NCBI GenBank assembly: GCA_018400955.1
Contig: JAGYLH010000024.1
Coordinates: 1-38,304, forward strand
Direction of reading: 5' to 3'
DNA length: 38,304 bases
Source: Bacteroidales bacterium
GTDB lineage: Bacteria; Bacteroidota; Bacteroidia; Bacteroidales; F082
This document shows positions 6,923-16,387 of this stretch, piece after piece. The notes under the pieces are model-generated. The model was not told where the DNA came from. It did no database searches and was given only the letters and a program-made list of their open reading frames with translations. Made by a program: the position numbers and the translations under genes. Position 1 is the stretch's first letter; each line of letters begins with the position of its first letter.

Positions 6923-8818
6923 ATGCAAAAGGAAGTATCAATGTTAAAACCGAGAACATTTTTCCGATAATTAAGAAATTCCTCTATTCCGATCATGAAA
7001 TTTTCCTCCGTGAGCTTGTCAGCAATGCCGTTGATGCCACTCAAAAGTTAAAAACTTTAGCTGCCTCAGGCAAGTTTAAGGACGAACTAGGCGATTTGAC
7101 CATTCATGTGGAGGTGGACAAAAAGAAAACCATCACCGTGCGCGACCGGGGTATTGGTATGACGCAGGAAGAAGTTGAAAAATACATCAATCAGATTGCT
7201 TTTTCTAGCGCTGAGAGTTTGTAAAGAAATTCAAAACCAAACCGAAGCGGAGTCAAATGCCATCATTGGCCATTTGGACTTGGCTTTTATTCCTCCTTTA
7301 TGGTGGCCGAAAAGGTTGAACTCAAAACAAAACTTATAAAGGTGGCAGCACCAAAGCGGTGCAATGGGAATGCGACGGCAGTCCGAGTACAGCCTGGGTG
7401 AAATTGACAAGCAAGACCGTGGAACAGAAGTTGTTTTGTATATCGACAAGGAAAACACCGATTTTCTGGAAGAATACAAGGTGCGCGAGCTGCTGAACAA
7501 ATACTGTAAATTCCTGCCGGTGCCTATTCAGTTTGGTACAAAAAAAACGGAGGAGCCTGTTGAGGGTGAAACGGATAAAGATGGCAAACCCAAAACAAAA
7601 ACCGTTGAAACCCCTTGGATCATCAACAATGTGAGTCCGCTATGGAAAAAAGTTCCAACCGAAGCCACCGAAGAAGACTACAAGGAGTTTTACCATGAGC
7701 TTTACCCAATGAGCTTCGATGAACCGCTGTTTCATATTCACCTCAATGTGGATTACCCCTTTAACCTCACTGGCATTCTATACTTCCCCAAAGTGAAGCA
7801 AAACTATGAGCTTCAGCGAAATAAAATCCAATTATATTGCAACCAAGTGTTCGTAACAGATTCGGTTGAAGGCATCGTGCCCGACTTTCTGACCTTGCTG
7901 CATGGTGTGATTGATTCACCTGACATCCCATTGAATGTGAGCCGCTCCTTCTTGCAAAGCGACCACAATGTGAAGAAAATTTCCGGCTATATCACCAAGA
8001 AAGTTTCGGACAAGCTGGAGGAATTGTTCAAAAAGGACCGTGAAGCCTTTGAAAAGAAGTGGGACGACATCAAAATTTTTATCCAGTATGGCTATGTCTC
8101 CGATATGAAATTTGCTGAAAAAGCTGAAAAATTCATGCTTTTGAAGAATACCGAAGGCAAGTATTTTACCCTGGAGGAATACAAAAAACATATTGAAACA
8201 GCGCAAACAGACAAGGACAAAAAGCTTATCTATCTATACACCACCCAAGCCGAAGAGCAATTCAGCTATATTGAAGCTGCCCGCGAGCGTGGTTATGATG
8301 TGTTGCTGATGGATGGCGTCCTCGACAGCCATTTTGTGAATACGCTTGAGCAAAAATCAACTGACAGCCAGTTTGCACGTGTGGATTCCAATACCATTGA
8401 CAAGCTAATTGCAAAAGAGGAAAGCGAGCAACCCTCCAAACTGGATGATACCCAAAAAGAGGCTGTTAAATTGGCTTTTGAACGCAATATAGATAAAAAG
8501 CAGTTTGAGGTTTCTTTTGAGAACCTGAGCGAAAGTGATCAAGCTGTGGTGATTACACAAAATGAATTTATGCGCCGCATGAAGGATATGAGCAAGCTGG
8601 GCGGAAGCCCCATGATGGGCATGGGCGAATTGCCCGACAGTTACAGCCTGGTCGTAAACACCAACCATCCGCTGGTTGCCAAGATGGTGGACGAAAGCGA
8701 TGAAAACCGGGATAAGACCATTCAGCAACTTTACGATTTGGCACGCCTTTCGAAAAACCTGCTGAAGGGTAAGGAAATGAGTGCTTTTATCAAAAGGAGC
8801 ATGGATATTATCCAATAA
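6923..8818 (+). CDS. htpG: Hsp90-family chaperone HtpG, 5' third broken by single-base shortfalls
   Basis: Reading across frames gives a full-length HtpG of about 634 residues. The N-terminal GHKL ATPase has EIFLRELVSNAVDAT (catalytic Glu and Mg-binding Asn), RDRGIGM and HFGLGFYSSFMVA. The middle domain includes NYELQRNKIQLYCNQVFVTD and DSPDIPLNVSRSFLQ, and the C-terminal dimerisation domain ends at ...MDIIQ. The last 1455 bases (7364-8818) are open in one frame. Upstream, one base appears to be missing at six places: near 6932, 7215, 7241, 7274, 7330 and 7385, each in a run of two or more identical bases. HtpG folds client proteins in the cytoplasm. Strict reading would call this a pseudogene, but the tight clustering of homopolymer shortfalls and the intact remainder make sequence error more likely than decay. 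Confidence 0.85.
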
Positions 8819-8842
8819 GCGATAAACCTAAGCATCCAATTG

Positions 8843-8885
8843 AAACCCGCAGTGGCTGAACCAAGGTCATTGCGGGTTTTTTTTT
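8843..8885 (+). terminator. Rho-independent terminator of htpG
   Basis: AAACCCGCA at 8843-8851 pairs with TGCGGGTTT at 8871-8879 and runs directly into a T-tract ending at 8885. It starts 24 bases after the htpG stop. Confidence 0.85.
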
Positions 8886-9046
8886 CGATTGAATAGAGTT
8901 AGTTTGATTGGGTTTGTGTGGGATCTCTCAGAAAGCCCACAATTTATTAATCATCAACAATATAGTGTTAAATACTTGTTTGAATCTTTATCAATTTCTC
9001 TTGTATAAATCATTTATAATGCTGTTTTTTTTGGTGTTAATTAAAT

Positions 9047-9087
9047 GAGGTTCGCGTAAAAACACCATTAAACGTAAGGAGGTTCGC
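9047..9087 (+). repeat. Direct repeat GAGGTTCGC, possible left end of an insertion sequence
   Basis: GAGGTTCGC occurs at 9047-9055 and 9079-9087, the second inside the ribosome-binding region of the transposase remnant. The segment TGGTGTT...AACACCA (9032-9066) also forms an inverted repeat around the first copy. No matching inverted end is visible downstream, so the right end of the element is absent or lost. Confidence 0.4.
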
Positions 9088-9089
9088 AA

Positions 9090-9799
9090 ATGAGAAAAAG
9101 ATTCGAGCAACAAATTGAGATTGGACGATTGTTAATTCAGGACACGCAATTCTCATTAAGAAGTAAGGACAGCCTGGATGTACTATTAGCTGCATTGAAA
9201 GAGATATTTGTGACATCCGAATATAATGAAACGATATACAGTATATTAGAAAGTGCTATTAGCAAAGGCAAGCAAAAGACCGGACGAAAAGGAATGGATT
9301 TGTGGCAAATATTTGTGCTCTCGCAGGTAAGGCTCAGTATAGGAGCGAGTTATGAAAGGCTGACCCCGTTTGGCTAACTACGACCTTTTGGTACGCCAGA
9401 TTATGGGTGTAGAGAAGGAGCACTTTTTTGAGCGGACAACCTTTGAGCACCAAAATATTTTGACAATGTTACCTTACTTGATGATGAAACGGTGCAACAG
9501 TTAAACCAAGTAATAATAGCCTTTGGCCACGATATTTTTAAAAAAAAGAGGGGGCAGTCTTGCGCTTAAAAACCGACAGTTACCTGATTAAGAGCAATGT
9601 ACATTTCCCCACGGATTACAACCTATTGTGGGACTGTGCCCGAAAATGTATGGACGTAGTTTCAAAGTTTGTGGACAAATATGGTGAAATAAAAGGGTGG
9701 CGCAAAATAGGCGATTGGCGTTTTCAGTTAAAAGGGCTTATGCGCGAGCAGGAAGTTATTAAGAAACTGATGTTTTGCAGAGGTTTTAAACAAATATGA
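9090..9799 (+). pseudogene. Truncated, frameshifted transposase remnant (ISNCY-like)
   Basis: The first frame gives 95 residues (MRKRFEQQIEIG...GRKGMDLWQIFVLSQVRLSIGASYERL) and then breaks. Homology-like sequence continues in other frames: YDLLVRQIMGVEKEHFF-like near 9380-9430, DNVTLLDDETVQQLNQVIIAFGHDIFKKK near 9460-9550, and a second ORF at 9560-9799 (LRLKTDSYLIKSNVHFPTDYNLLWDCARK...). The MRKRFEQQ start and KSNVHFPTD motif are what I associate with ISNCY-group transposases; I hold that family name at moderate confidence. The protein stops at about half the expected length and the catalytic C-terminal part is not visible. It is preceded by a strong AAGGAGG Shine-Dalgarno site, unlike its neighbours, which suggests foreign origin. 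Confidence 0.65.
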
Positions 9800-10328
9800 T
9801 CTGTAGTAACATCCTGTTTATTAAGTAACTATTCCTGCTTCAAATTAATCATGTTGGTTGTCGCAATTCTGCCCATATCCGCCGTGGCGGATATGGGGGC
9901 AAAAAAATGAACAAGAACCTTGTAATCAATGAATTCAAGCTAATAATGAATATGGACAAATATAATACCGATTATCAGTATTTTATTAAAAACTGTGAAT
10001 TCTCTTATCTTTCATCGTCAGGTTATTACAGAAAGTGTGAAACATCAGTTAAATAAAAATTATTTAGCAATCTATTTCAAGGATAAGCGATCATATTTTA
10101 GCATGTTTGATGCCAGACGCATGGCATATTTTCATTGTTGCTGATTCCACGTAAGGGATTCAGGGGTGGGTGCCAATCTAATCTAAAACCTGATTAATTT
10201 TATTAAGACACCATCTTTTGGTAAAAAAGTTGAGATTCGGGACAAAATTTTCCAAAATATGGAAGATTTATTCTTATTTCCTTTATTAGTAAATGTATTT
10301 AAGTAATAGAATACCAGTTAATGTGTTT
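9800..10328. other. Gene-poor stretch between transposase remnant and LruC module 1
   Basis: I see no convincing gene here. A 49-codon ORF at 9907-10056 (plus) has no recognisable motif. The only clear structure is the 12-bp stem palindrome at 9872-9897. Base composition is AT-rich, as expected of debris beside an insertion-sequence remnant. Confidence 0.5.
9872..9897. repeat. REP-like palindrome, 12-bp perfect stem
   Basis: CCCATATCCGCC and GGCGGATATGGG flank a 2-base GT loop with no mismatch. The TCCGCC...GGCGGA core is shared with the palindromes in the degenerate tRNA copies near 16.4-16.6 kb, suggesting one repeat family. There is no T-tract and no adjacent gene end, so it is not a simple terminator. 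Confidence 0.65.
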
Positions 10329-10349
10329 TTTTGGAGCAAGATTTGGATA
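10329..10349 (+). promoter_or_regulatory. Conserved upstream motif of LruC module 1
   Basis: TTTTGG, 7 bases, then TTTGGATA, located 30 bases before the ATG at 10379. The same TTTTGG/TTTGGATA pair occurs before module 2 (13095-13114). The GG...GG spacing here is that of a -24/-12 promoter, but the match to sigma-54 consensus is partial. Confidence 0.45.
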
Positions 10350-10378
10350 TTAATATGCAATTTAATAATTAATTTACG

Positions 10379-10742
10379 ATGAAAAGTTACTATATCTTCA
10401 TTTTTGCTACCTCCCTGATGTTTGGCTCTTTGCAATCGCGACAGATACAAGAGACAAACGAATTGACCTGAACAATTCAACGAAACAACTTTCAGTACCT
10501 CAGGATTTTGATTGAAAACTTCATTTGATCATATCATAACCATCAAGTCTGCATCAGCTGGCATGTTGGACGTTACCAATAGCGATGGGAAAGGGGTATA
10601 TCAGCAGGTTTATATACATGCTGACAAATCTTTTGAAATGAAATTAACCGTCCCTACTCTGGGAAAAGTCATTGCAAGTAATATTCAGGGGAAAGAAACA
10701 ACCATTAGAGTTAACTTGATCGCCAATCGAATTGAACTTTGA
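10379..10742 (+). pseudogene. Small secreted protein or lipoprotein of LruC module 1, frameshifted
   Basis: The start MKSYYIFIFATSLMFGSLQS looks like a signal peptide. One base appears missing near 10437 and another near 10513 (GATTGAAAAC where GATTGGAAAAC would keep frame and give DFDWKT). Corrected, the protein is about 120 residues and parallels the intact gene at 13142: both have a VP-x-x-FDWKT segment, a DVTNSDGKGVYQQVY / EVLASNGKVYHKAF repeat, then a K(L/V)TxP strand and a C-terminal strand ending in E/V-L. The residues after the first frameshift (DLNNSTKQLSVPQ) cover the linker. It was probably a periplasmic or outer-membrane anchored protein partnering the large gene 37 bases downstream. 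Function unknown. Confidence 0.6.
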
Positions 10743-10779
10743 AAGCGTGATATGCTAACCCCTTTTAAATCTATCGAAC

Positions 10780-12660
10780 ATGAAAAATCTACTATTTTTA
10801 TATCATATTTCCAGCTGCCGTGATGTTGTTCTTCACGTTACAGGTAGGGCATTTTGAACGCACAAACCACGCCCCGAGCGTTAAAACTGGTGTAACATTC
10901 CAATGGAGTGATGCACAAGCAAACCCGTCCAACTCTGCTACTTTGCAAAGCGTTTCCGATAAATGGCAGTACCTATGACCAGTTTATTGTGCCCACCGGC
11001 TATGAAATGACACAGCTCGGACCCAATGGCCATAGCAAAACAGAATTGAAAACGGTGGGCTGGTATTCAGCAATAGTTCATTGGATGGGATGCTGCAGCA
11101 CTTGCAGCTTCCAGGGATTTGAATTTAAACCATTACTTTGAGTCTAATAATAATAAGCTAATATTTGCAATAATTTTGCTGCAGTTATTCCCGCAACTCC
11201 AGCGCAAAAACAAAAAAGCTTAATATACAATCCTGGTTATTACATCTAACACTGGAATTGACATATGCTACAGAGCGTAATGCCAACAACTGTTACCATT
11301 TGCTGTTTTTGGCGAGCCTTCAGGAGGAGGCCCGGTACAACTGTTAAATAAACCTTGTAAACCCCTCTCCTACTGCTTGGGGCTCTACTTTTTAGCGCCT
11401 TCCGGAACTTCTGATTACTGGTTTAGTGGCAGGGTAAACGAAAACAATGGAAGCATCGGCATTGCCCTTTTTCATCTTTCAGATATTGCCCCTTTGGGAT
11501 CAACTATTACACGGGTTCAACTTACAGCATCAACAGGAGATCATGGTGATGGTAAATTCTTTATCATGCAGTCATTTGCCATGGATGAATCAGAAACAAC
11601 ACCTATTAATACTACGCTGAATGACGATGCCGGTAAAAACGACAACGTACCTTTTGGTTCAAACTATACCGTATTCTCAGGCCCATCGAACGGTTCGCTC
11701 ATGCTAAACACGGATGGCACTTTTACATATGCTCCCAATCCTTATTATGTAGGAACAGATAGTTTTGTTTACCAGGTATGTTTACCAGCACCAAATGATC
11801 ATATTTGTGACATGGCCATCGTAACAATACAAATCGTTGCAGGGCCTATCAACTTTTACCCTGCCCTTGGTCCTGGAACACTGGCTTTCGAAGATTTGTG
11901 GCCTGCTCGTGGAGATTATGATTTTAATGACCTTGTGATTGATTATCAATTTATGATTGAATCAAATCTCGACAATTATGTGGATCAGCTAACAGCCACA
12001 TTTACCATTCAGGCTTTTGGAGCTTCCTTCGAGAATGGATTTGGGTTTCAATTACCCAACCCCATTGATCCGGCACATATCCAGGTAAGTGGTTACAGCT
12101 TGACAGAGGCATACATCACTAAGAATCCGAATGGTACAGAAGCCGGTCAGGCTTTGCCAACCGTAATTGTATTCGATAATGCCTTCAATGAAATGGCGCA
12201 TCCCGGCATGGGAATCGGCGTTAACACTGAACAGTGGGCACCTTATGTTGACCCTGAAACTATTGTGGTGGAGATTGTATTCGAACCCAATGAAGTTCAT
12301 TTCAATGATTTGGATATTAGTAATTTCAATCCATTTTTGATTGTAAATCAAAATCGTGCAGTTGAAGTGCATTTACCGGGTTATCCGCCGACCGATTTGG
12401 CTGACCAGTCGATGTTTGGCATGTTGGATGATGCTACCGATCCAGTGACTTCTACTTTTTATGTTACAGAAAACAACCTGCCCTGGGCGATCGACCTGTA
12501 TGAAAAATTTGACTGGCCGATAGAAAAGCAAGACATCATCATGGTTCACCTGAAATTTGCTGAATGGGCTGTAAGCGGCGGTGTTCTCTTCCCAAACTGG
12601 TATCAAAACATCACTGGATACCGAAATACCGGATTGATTTATACGCCACCTTCGAATTAA
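10780..12660 (+). CDS. LruC-domain (DUF4842) surface protein, module 1, N-terminal part frameshifted
   Basis: The 427-residue frame at 11377-12660 is open and contains a cadherin/Ig-like (Big_9-type) repeat (NDDAGKNDNVPFGSNYTVFSGPSNGSLMLN...FTYAPNPYYVGTDSFVYQV). A C-terminal LruC/DUF4842 domain follows from about 11850: FYPALGPGTLAFEDLWPARGDYDFNDLVIDYQF, FGASFENGFGFQLP and the terminal IYTPPSN. Upstream, the sequence back to an ATG at 10780 reads as the same protein through several frame changes (TGVTFQWSDAQANPSNSATLQS, STYDQFIVPTGYEMTQLGPNGHS, TSDYWFSGRVNENNG), for about 627 residues in total. The DFNDL motif with nearby acidic residues suggests calcium binding. Expected location is the cell surface or periplasm. 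The paralogue at 13529 is intact, so this copy is either decaying or miscalled. Confidence 0.75.
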
Positions 12661-12684
12661 TTCAACATTTAGTTTTAGATTCAA

Positions 12685-12720
12685 AAAGCTGCATCATTTT
12701 AAATGGTGCAGCTTTTTTTT
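12685..12720 (+). terminator. Terminator of LruC module 1
   Basis: AAAGCTGCATCAT pairs with ATGGTGCAGCTTT (one G-T wobble) around a 5-base loop, and an 8-base T-run follows. It begins 24 bases after the stop. Confidence 0.85.
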
Positions 12721-12746
12721 GCGTTTAGGAATATATATATTATTGT

Positions 12747-12778
12747 AAGGCTTTCCGGGTGGAGGGCCTTTTTTTTCT
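12747..12778 (+). terminator. Second terminator hairpin
   Basis: AAGGCTTTCC pairs with GGAGGGCCTT through ten pairs (two G-T wobbles) around GGGT, followed by a T-tract. It reinforces the terminator just upstream and insulates module 2. Confidence 0.7.
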
Positions 12779-13094
12779 GTAGTCTTTCAAAACCAGCCAT
12801 TATTAATAAGACGAACAATATGCAGCTGCCCGAGTGAATTTTCCTGAAATGTCTGGGTGCAACGCTCACAAACGAAGCTAAGAATTCTACTACTCCTCAT
12901 ATTCTTTATTAGTCTCGCCTTTACAACTATGTTACAGTTTTCCTGAATAACCTTTAGATTACTATCCTGGGTTATTCGGGTTTTATAAAGATATTATTCC
13001 ATAAATAGGATTAGAATCCCATATATGTAAAATATTGAAAATATAGATTATTATTCATATACCTGCATATCAAATATTTACATCTTGTTTTTGG

Positions 13095-13114
13095 TTTTGG
13101 CACAGGTTTGGATA
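13095..13114 (+). promoter_or_regulatory. Conserved upstream motif of LruC module 2
   Basis: TTTTGG, CACAGG, TTTGGATA, 28 bases before the ATG at 13142. It matches the pair at 10329-10349 apart from one base less spacing. TTGGCACAGGTTTGG also resembles a sigma-54 site but is one base short between the two boxes. Confidence 0.45.
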
Positions 13115-13141
13115 ATATAAAATCAAATTTATAAAACACGA

Positions 13142-13507
13142 ATGATCATGAAAAAACTAATTTTAATCAGCGTAATCTTCTTAGGTATTGTCTTCACTTC
13201 TTGCAGAAAAGATTTTGATGAACAACCTGAGCAAGCTCCAACCAGCATGGAAGACCTTCAAGTGCCTTCCAATTTTGATTGGAAAACCACCAAGGATGTA
13301 AACTTCAACCTGAAAGGTGAATTCAATAGCCTTGTTGAGGTTTTGGCCTCCAACGGGAAAGTTTACCACAAAGCTTTTCTTACCCAAAACCAAACCTATG
13401 GTGTAAAACTCACCCTGCCCGCTTACGAAAAGCAAATTACATTACGGTATAGGAGTCAGGAGGTAACGGTAGAACTTGATGGTTCCACAGTAAACCATAC
13501 ATTTTAA
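13142..13507 (+). CDS. Small lipoprotein of LruC module 2
   Basis: This 121-residue protein has a lipoprotein signal peptide: MKKLILISVIFLGIVFTSC, with the lipobox cysteine at residue 21 counted from the ATG at 13142. The in-frame ATG at 13148 would give a cleaner start (MKKLILIS), so either is possible. After a short acidic linker comes VPSNFDWKTTKDVNFNLKGEF and a compact predicted beta domain (LVEVLASNGKVYHKAFL...YGVKLTLPAYEKQITLRYRSQEVTVEL). It is 21 bases upstream of the large LruC protein and has a frameshifted counterpart at 10379 upstream of the other LruC gene, so the pair behaves as a conserved unit. It may anchor or escort its partner at the membrane (inference). Confidence 0.7.
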   Translation: MIMKKLILISVIFLGIVFTSCRKDFDEQPEQAPTSMEDLQVPSNFDWKTTKDVNFNLKGEFNSLVEVLASNGKVYHKAFLTQNQTYGVKLTLPAYEKQITLRYRSQEVTVELDGSTVNHTF

Positions 13508-13528
13508 AAACAAAAAAGACATTAGATC

Positions 13529-16258
13529 ATGAAAAAGAAAATTGAGTTCTTAGTAAAACACTCAGCAGTATTGTTGCTGATGTTGTTCACGACACTCTCC
13601 TTCAGCACCAAAGCTGCTGTAACCTGTGATGTGACAGAAACACATGGGCAGGGATTTTCCACCAGTATAACAGATGTTATTGACAACTGTGATGGTAGTT
13701 TTACGATTACCCTCCGGGTGGACCATGATGGATGTCCTGGTCCCGGTTGCAAGGAATTGAGCCATTATGCCATTGAAGCAGATAATAATACCTATGGCAA
13801 TGTGTCAGTAAACGTGCTTAATGGAAGCATGAACTACTCCAGCATAGATATGGGATGGAATCTTGGAGGAAACACCAGTTTCAAGGGTTTCAAAATTGAT
13901 GGTATAAGCGGCATTGGCGATGGAATGGCTGGTTCATTCGAAGTTACGTACACACTTTCCAGTGGTCTGCAAGACCAGCAGACTAAAGCCAAACCCGGCA
14001 ATGCAAGCTTGTATGTTTTGTTTAGCATCGCTGACTTTGAATCCGTGATGAACTGCAACGGAACTGGCTGTGCCGGCCCCAATGCAGGGTTAAGCGGTAA
14101 TGTTTATCACGACATCAATGGCCTTACAGATGGCATTGTAAATGGTACCGGCATCGGTCAGGCTTCAAACCAAGCCATTTTTGTACATCTGTTAGATTTC
14201 AACGCAGGAACAGTACTGGATGTAAAAGCTGTAAACAACGATGGAACTTATTCGTTTGATGCCGCTGCCGGCCAATATAAAGTGCTTATTTCAACTACAC
14301 AAGGTTCAGTTGGATCAGGCGCCCCACAAGTAATTCTGCCCAATGGCTGGGTAAATACAGGAGAAAATGTGGGTGCTGGTGCAGGCGATGACAACAACCC
14401 CAACGGCATTGTAAATGCAACAGTTGTAGCCAACCAATTTACGGATAATGTAAACTTTGGAATTGAGCAGCGTCCCGTTCCTGAAAATATTATAGCTGCA
14501 AGTCAGGAAAACCCTGGAGGTGCAATAAGTGTTGAAGTGCTTGCGGCTACCTTTGAAGCCAATGACCCGGATGGTATTGTTACCTTTATCAAGATAACAG
14601 CCTTCCCATCGAATGCGAACAGCATTACCATTAATGGAAACAACTATACTTCGGCCACATTCCCGGCAACGGGCGTATGGGTGCCTACAAACAGCATCGG
14701 AAATCCTACACAAATCATTCTGGTTGATCCGGTTGATGGTGCAGTGATGGTTTCAATTCCATTTATTGCCAAGGACAATGCTGGTATTGTGAGTTCGGAA
14801 ACAGGATCAGCAAACCTGCCATTTACTACACCGGCATTGGTTGGCCCTACAGCCAATGATGACAATGCTACAACACCGATGAACACTCCGGTTGATATTA
14901 ATGCCTTGCAAAATGATACGCCCGGAGATGCAGCCCTAGATCCTACCTCAGTTACATTTATAGCCGGAACAGAACCCAATGCTGCTACTGAGGGTGTTTT
15001 CACTGTGGATGGCATAACAGGATTGGTAACTTTTACACCTGCAACAGGTTACACAGGAACCGTCACCATTGATTACGAGGTTTGTGATTTGAATGCACTT
15101 TGTGATGAAGCAACAATTACTGTGGTCATCACACCATCCTTAACAGGCCCGACTGCCATTGATGACTTTGCAACAACGCTGGTAAATACCCCGGTAGATA
15201 TTATTGCCTTGTCAAATGATATTGCAGGAAGCACACCACTTGACCCCACAACGGTTACTTTTATAGCAGGTACAGAACCAGATGCTGCTACCGTGGGCGT
15301 TTTTACAGTTGATGGAACGACTGGTTTGGTAACTTTTACCCCTGCCAGCAATTACACAGGCATAGCCACCATTGATTATCAGGTATGCGATCAAAATTCA
15401 CTTTGCGATATCGCAACAATTACTGTAACCATAGTTGATGGAACAGGCAATTTTTATCCCGCTCATGGATATGGTACCCTGGCCTATGAAGATTTGTGGC
15501 CTGCCAAAGGCGACTACGACTTTAATGACCTGGTGATTGATTACCAGTTTGAAATAGAGATGAATCAGGCCAATTATATCAATCAGGTAAAGGCCACCTT
15601 TATTATCCGTGCTTTTGGCGCCTCTTACGAAAACGGATTTGGCTTCCAGCTCAACCAGGCTATTGATGCCGACGATCTGACCGTAACTGGCTACAGTCTT
15701 ACTGAAAACTTCATTACCTTGAATTCCAACGGTACGGAAGCTGGTCAATCCAAAGCCACCATCATTGTTTACGACAATGCCTACAACGAAATGCAACACC
15801 CCGGTGTTGGGATAGGTGTAAATACAGAGCCTTTTGCTCCCTATGTGCAGCCGGCAACCTTAACAATAACCATTGATTTTGAACCCAATAAATACACTTA
15901 CAATCAACTGGATATTGCCAATTTCAATCCTTTCATTATTGTGAATAAGGACAGGGCTGTAGAGGTACATCTGCCTAATTATCCCCCAACCGATCTGGCT
16001 GACCAAAGCAAGTTTGGCATGTGGGACGACGACAGCGATGCCGGTGCAGGAAAATATTATCTGACAGCCAATAACCTACCCTGGGCTATCCATATATACG
16101 AAAGCTTTGATTATCCTATTGAAAAACAGGATATCATCTGGGTACATTTGAAATTTGCTGAATGGGCCACAAGTGGCGGGCTTCTTTACCCCAACTGGTA
16201 TAAAGACCTGACTGGATTCAGGAATGACAACCTGATCTATACACCACCATCAAATTAG
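13529..16258 (+). CDS. LruC-domain (DUF4842) surface protein, module 2, intact
   Basis: This 909-residue protein has a signal peptide (basic start, hydrophobic ~10-26, cleavage near TKA-A at ~30). Domain order: a beta domain to about residue 185; an SdrD-B-like domain (~187-310, GNVYHDINGLTDGIVNGTG...GTYSFDAAAGQYKVLIS); a spacer domain with an NDPDGIVTFIKITAFP motif; two Big_9/cadherin-like repeats (~443-540 and ~545-640, each with DD(N/F)ATT, NTPVDI and VTFIAGTEP); and an LruC/DUF4842 domain from ~645 to the end (YPAHGYGTLAYEDLWPAKGDYDFNDLVIDY...IYTPPSN). No type IX secretion tail is obvious. Members are exported proteins of unknown function; acidic DxNDL-type motifs suggest calcium binding. 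It lies 21 bases after its lipoprotein partner and is followed by a strong terminator. Confidence 0.85.
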   Translation: MKKKIEFLVKHSAVLLLMLFTTLSFSTKAAVTCDVTETHGQGFSTSITDVIDNCDGSFTITLRVDHDGCPGPGCKELSHYAIEADNNTYGNVSVNVLNGSMNYSSIDMGWNLGGNTSFKGFKIDGISGIGDGMAGSFEVTYTLSSGLQDQQTKAKPGNASLYVLFSIADFESVMNCNGTGCAGPNAGLSGNVYHDINGLTDGIVNGTGIGQASNQAIFVHLLDFNAGTVLDVKAVNNDGTYSFDAAAGQYKVLISTTQGSVGSGAPQVILPNGWVNTGENVGAGAGDDNNPNGIVNATVVANQFTDNVNFGIEQRPVPENIIAASQENPGGAISVEVLAATFEANDPDGIVTFIKITAFPSNANSITINGNNYTSATFPATGVWVPTNSIGNPTQIILVDPVDGAVMVSIPFIAKDNAGIVSSETGSANLPFTTPALVGPTANDDNATTPMNTPVDINALQNDTPGDAALDPTSVTFIAGTEPNAATEGVFTVDGITGLVTFTPATGYTGTVTIDYEVCDLNALCDEATITVVITPSLTGPTAIDDFATTLVNTPVDIIALSNDIAGSTPLDPTTVTFIAGTEPDAATVGVFTVDGTTGLVTFTPASNYTGIATIDYQVCDQNSLCDIATITVTIVDGTGNFYPAHGYGTLAYEDLWPAKGDYDFNDLVIDYQFEIEMNQANYINQVKATFIIRAFGASYENGFGFQLNQAIDADDLTVTGYSLTENFITLNSNGTEAGQSKATIIVYDNAYNEMQHPGVGIGVNTEPFAPYVQPATLTITIDFEPNKYTYNQLDIANFNPFIIVNKDRAVEVHLPNYPPTDLADQSKFGMWDDDSDAGAGKYYLTANNLPWAIHIYESFDYPIEKQDIIWVHLKFAEWATSGGLLYPNWYKDLTGFRNDNLIYTPPSN

Positions 16259-16278
16259 TGATAATTGATTATGCATCG

Positions 16279-16309
16279 AAAAGAGCCATCCGATTTGGGT
16301 GGCTCTTTT
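16279..16309 (+). terminator. Terminator of LruC module 2
   Basis: AAAAGAGCCATCC pairs with GGGTGGCTCTTTT (13 pairs, one G-T wobble) around GATTT, ending in a T-run, 20 bases after the stop at 16258. Confidence 0.85.
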
Positions 16310-16344
16310 TAATATTACCTGTTTTTAGATAATCCATTTTTTTA

Positions 16345-16375
16345 TTTGTACCTTTTCAAAGAATTGTTAATTTTG
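16345..16375 (+). promoter_or_regulatory. Consensus Bacteroidetes sigma promoter for the tRNA locus
   Basis: TTTG at 16345-16348 and TAATTTTG at 16368-16375 match the -33 and -7 (TAnnTTTG) boxes with the preferred 19-base spacer. Transcription would begin near 16382, just before the first degenerate tRNA copy, so that copy should be carried on the primary transcript. Confidence 0.75.
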
Positions 16376-16387
16376 CACCCTCAAAAT

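Larger units (their letters stand above)
12661..13094. other. Intergenic stretch between the two LruC modules
   Basis: It holds two terminator hairpins near its start (12685-12720 and 12747-12778) and AT-rich sequence leading to the conserved promoter-like motif at 13095. No ORF with recognisable features is seen. Confidence 0.6.

Noticed and set aside
9907..10056. 49-codon ORF beside the palindrome at 9872
   Set aside because: No motif, no promoter and no conserved context; an ORF of this length is expected by chance in AT-rich sequence.
13095..13114. Definite sigma-54 promoter for LruC module 2
   Set aside because: TTGGCAC is present but the distance to the second box is one base short and TTGC is absent, so only a shared motif is claimed.
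14860..15440. Internal repeats as a CRISPR or tandem DNA array
   Set aside because: The two ~300-base units encode paired Big_9-like protein domains; there are no short regular repeats with spacers.
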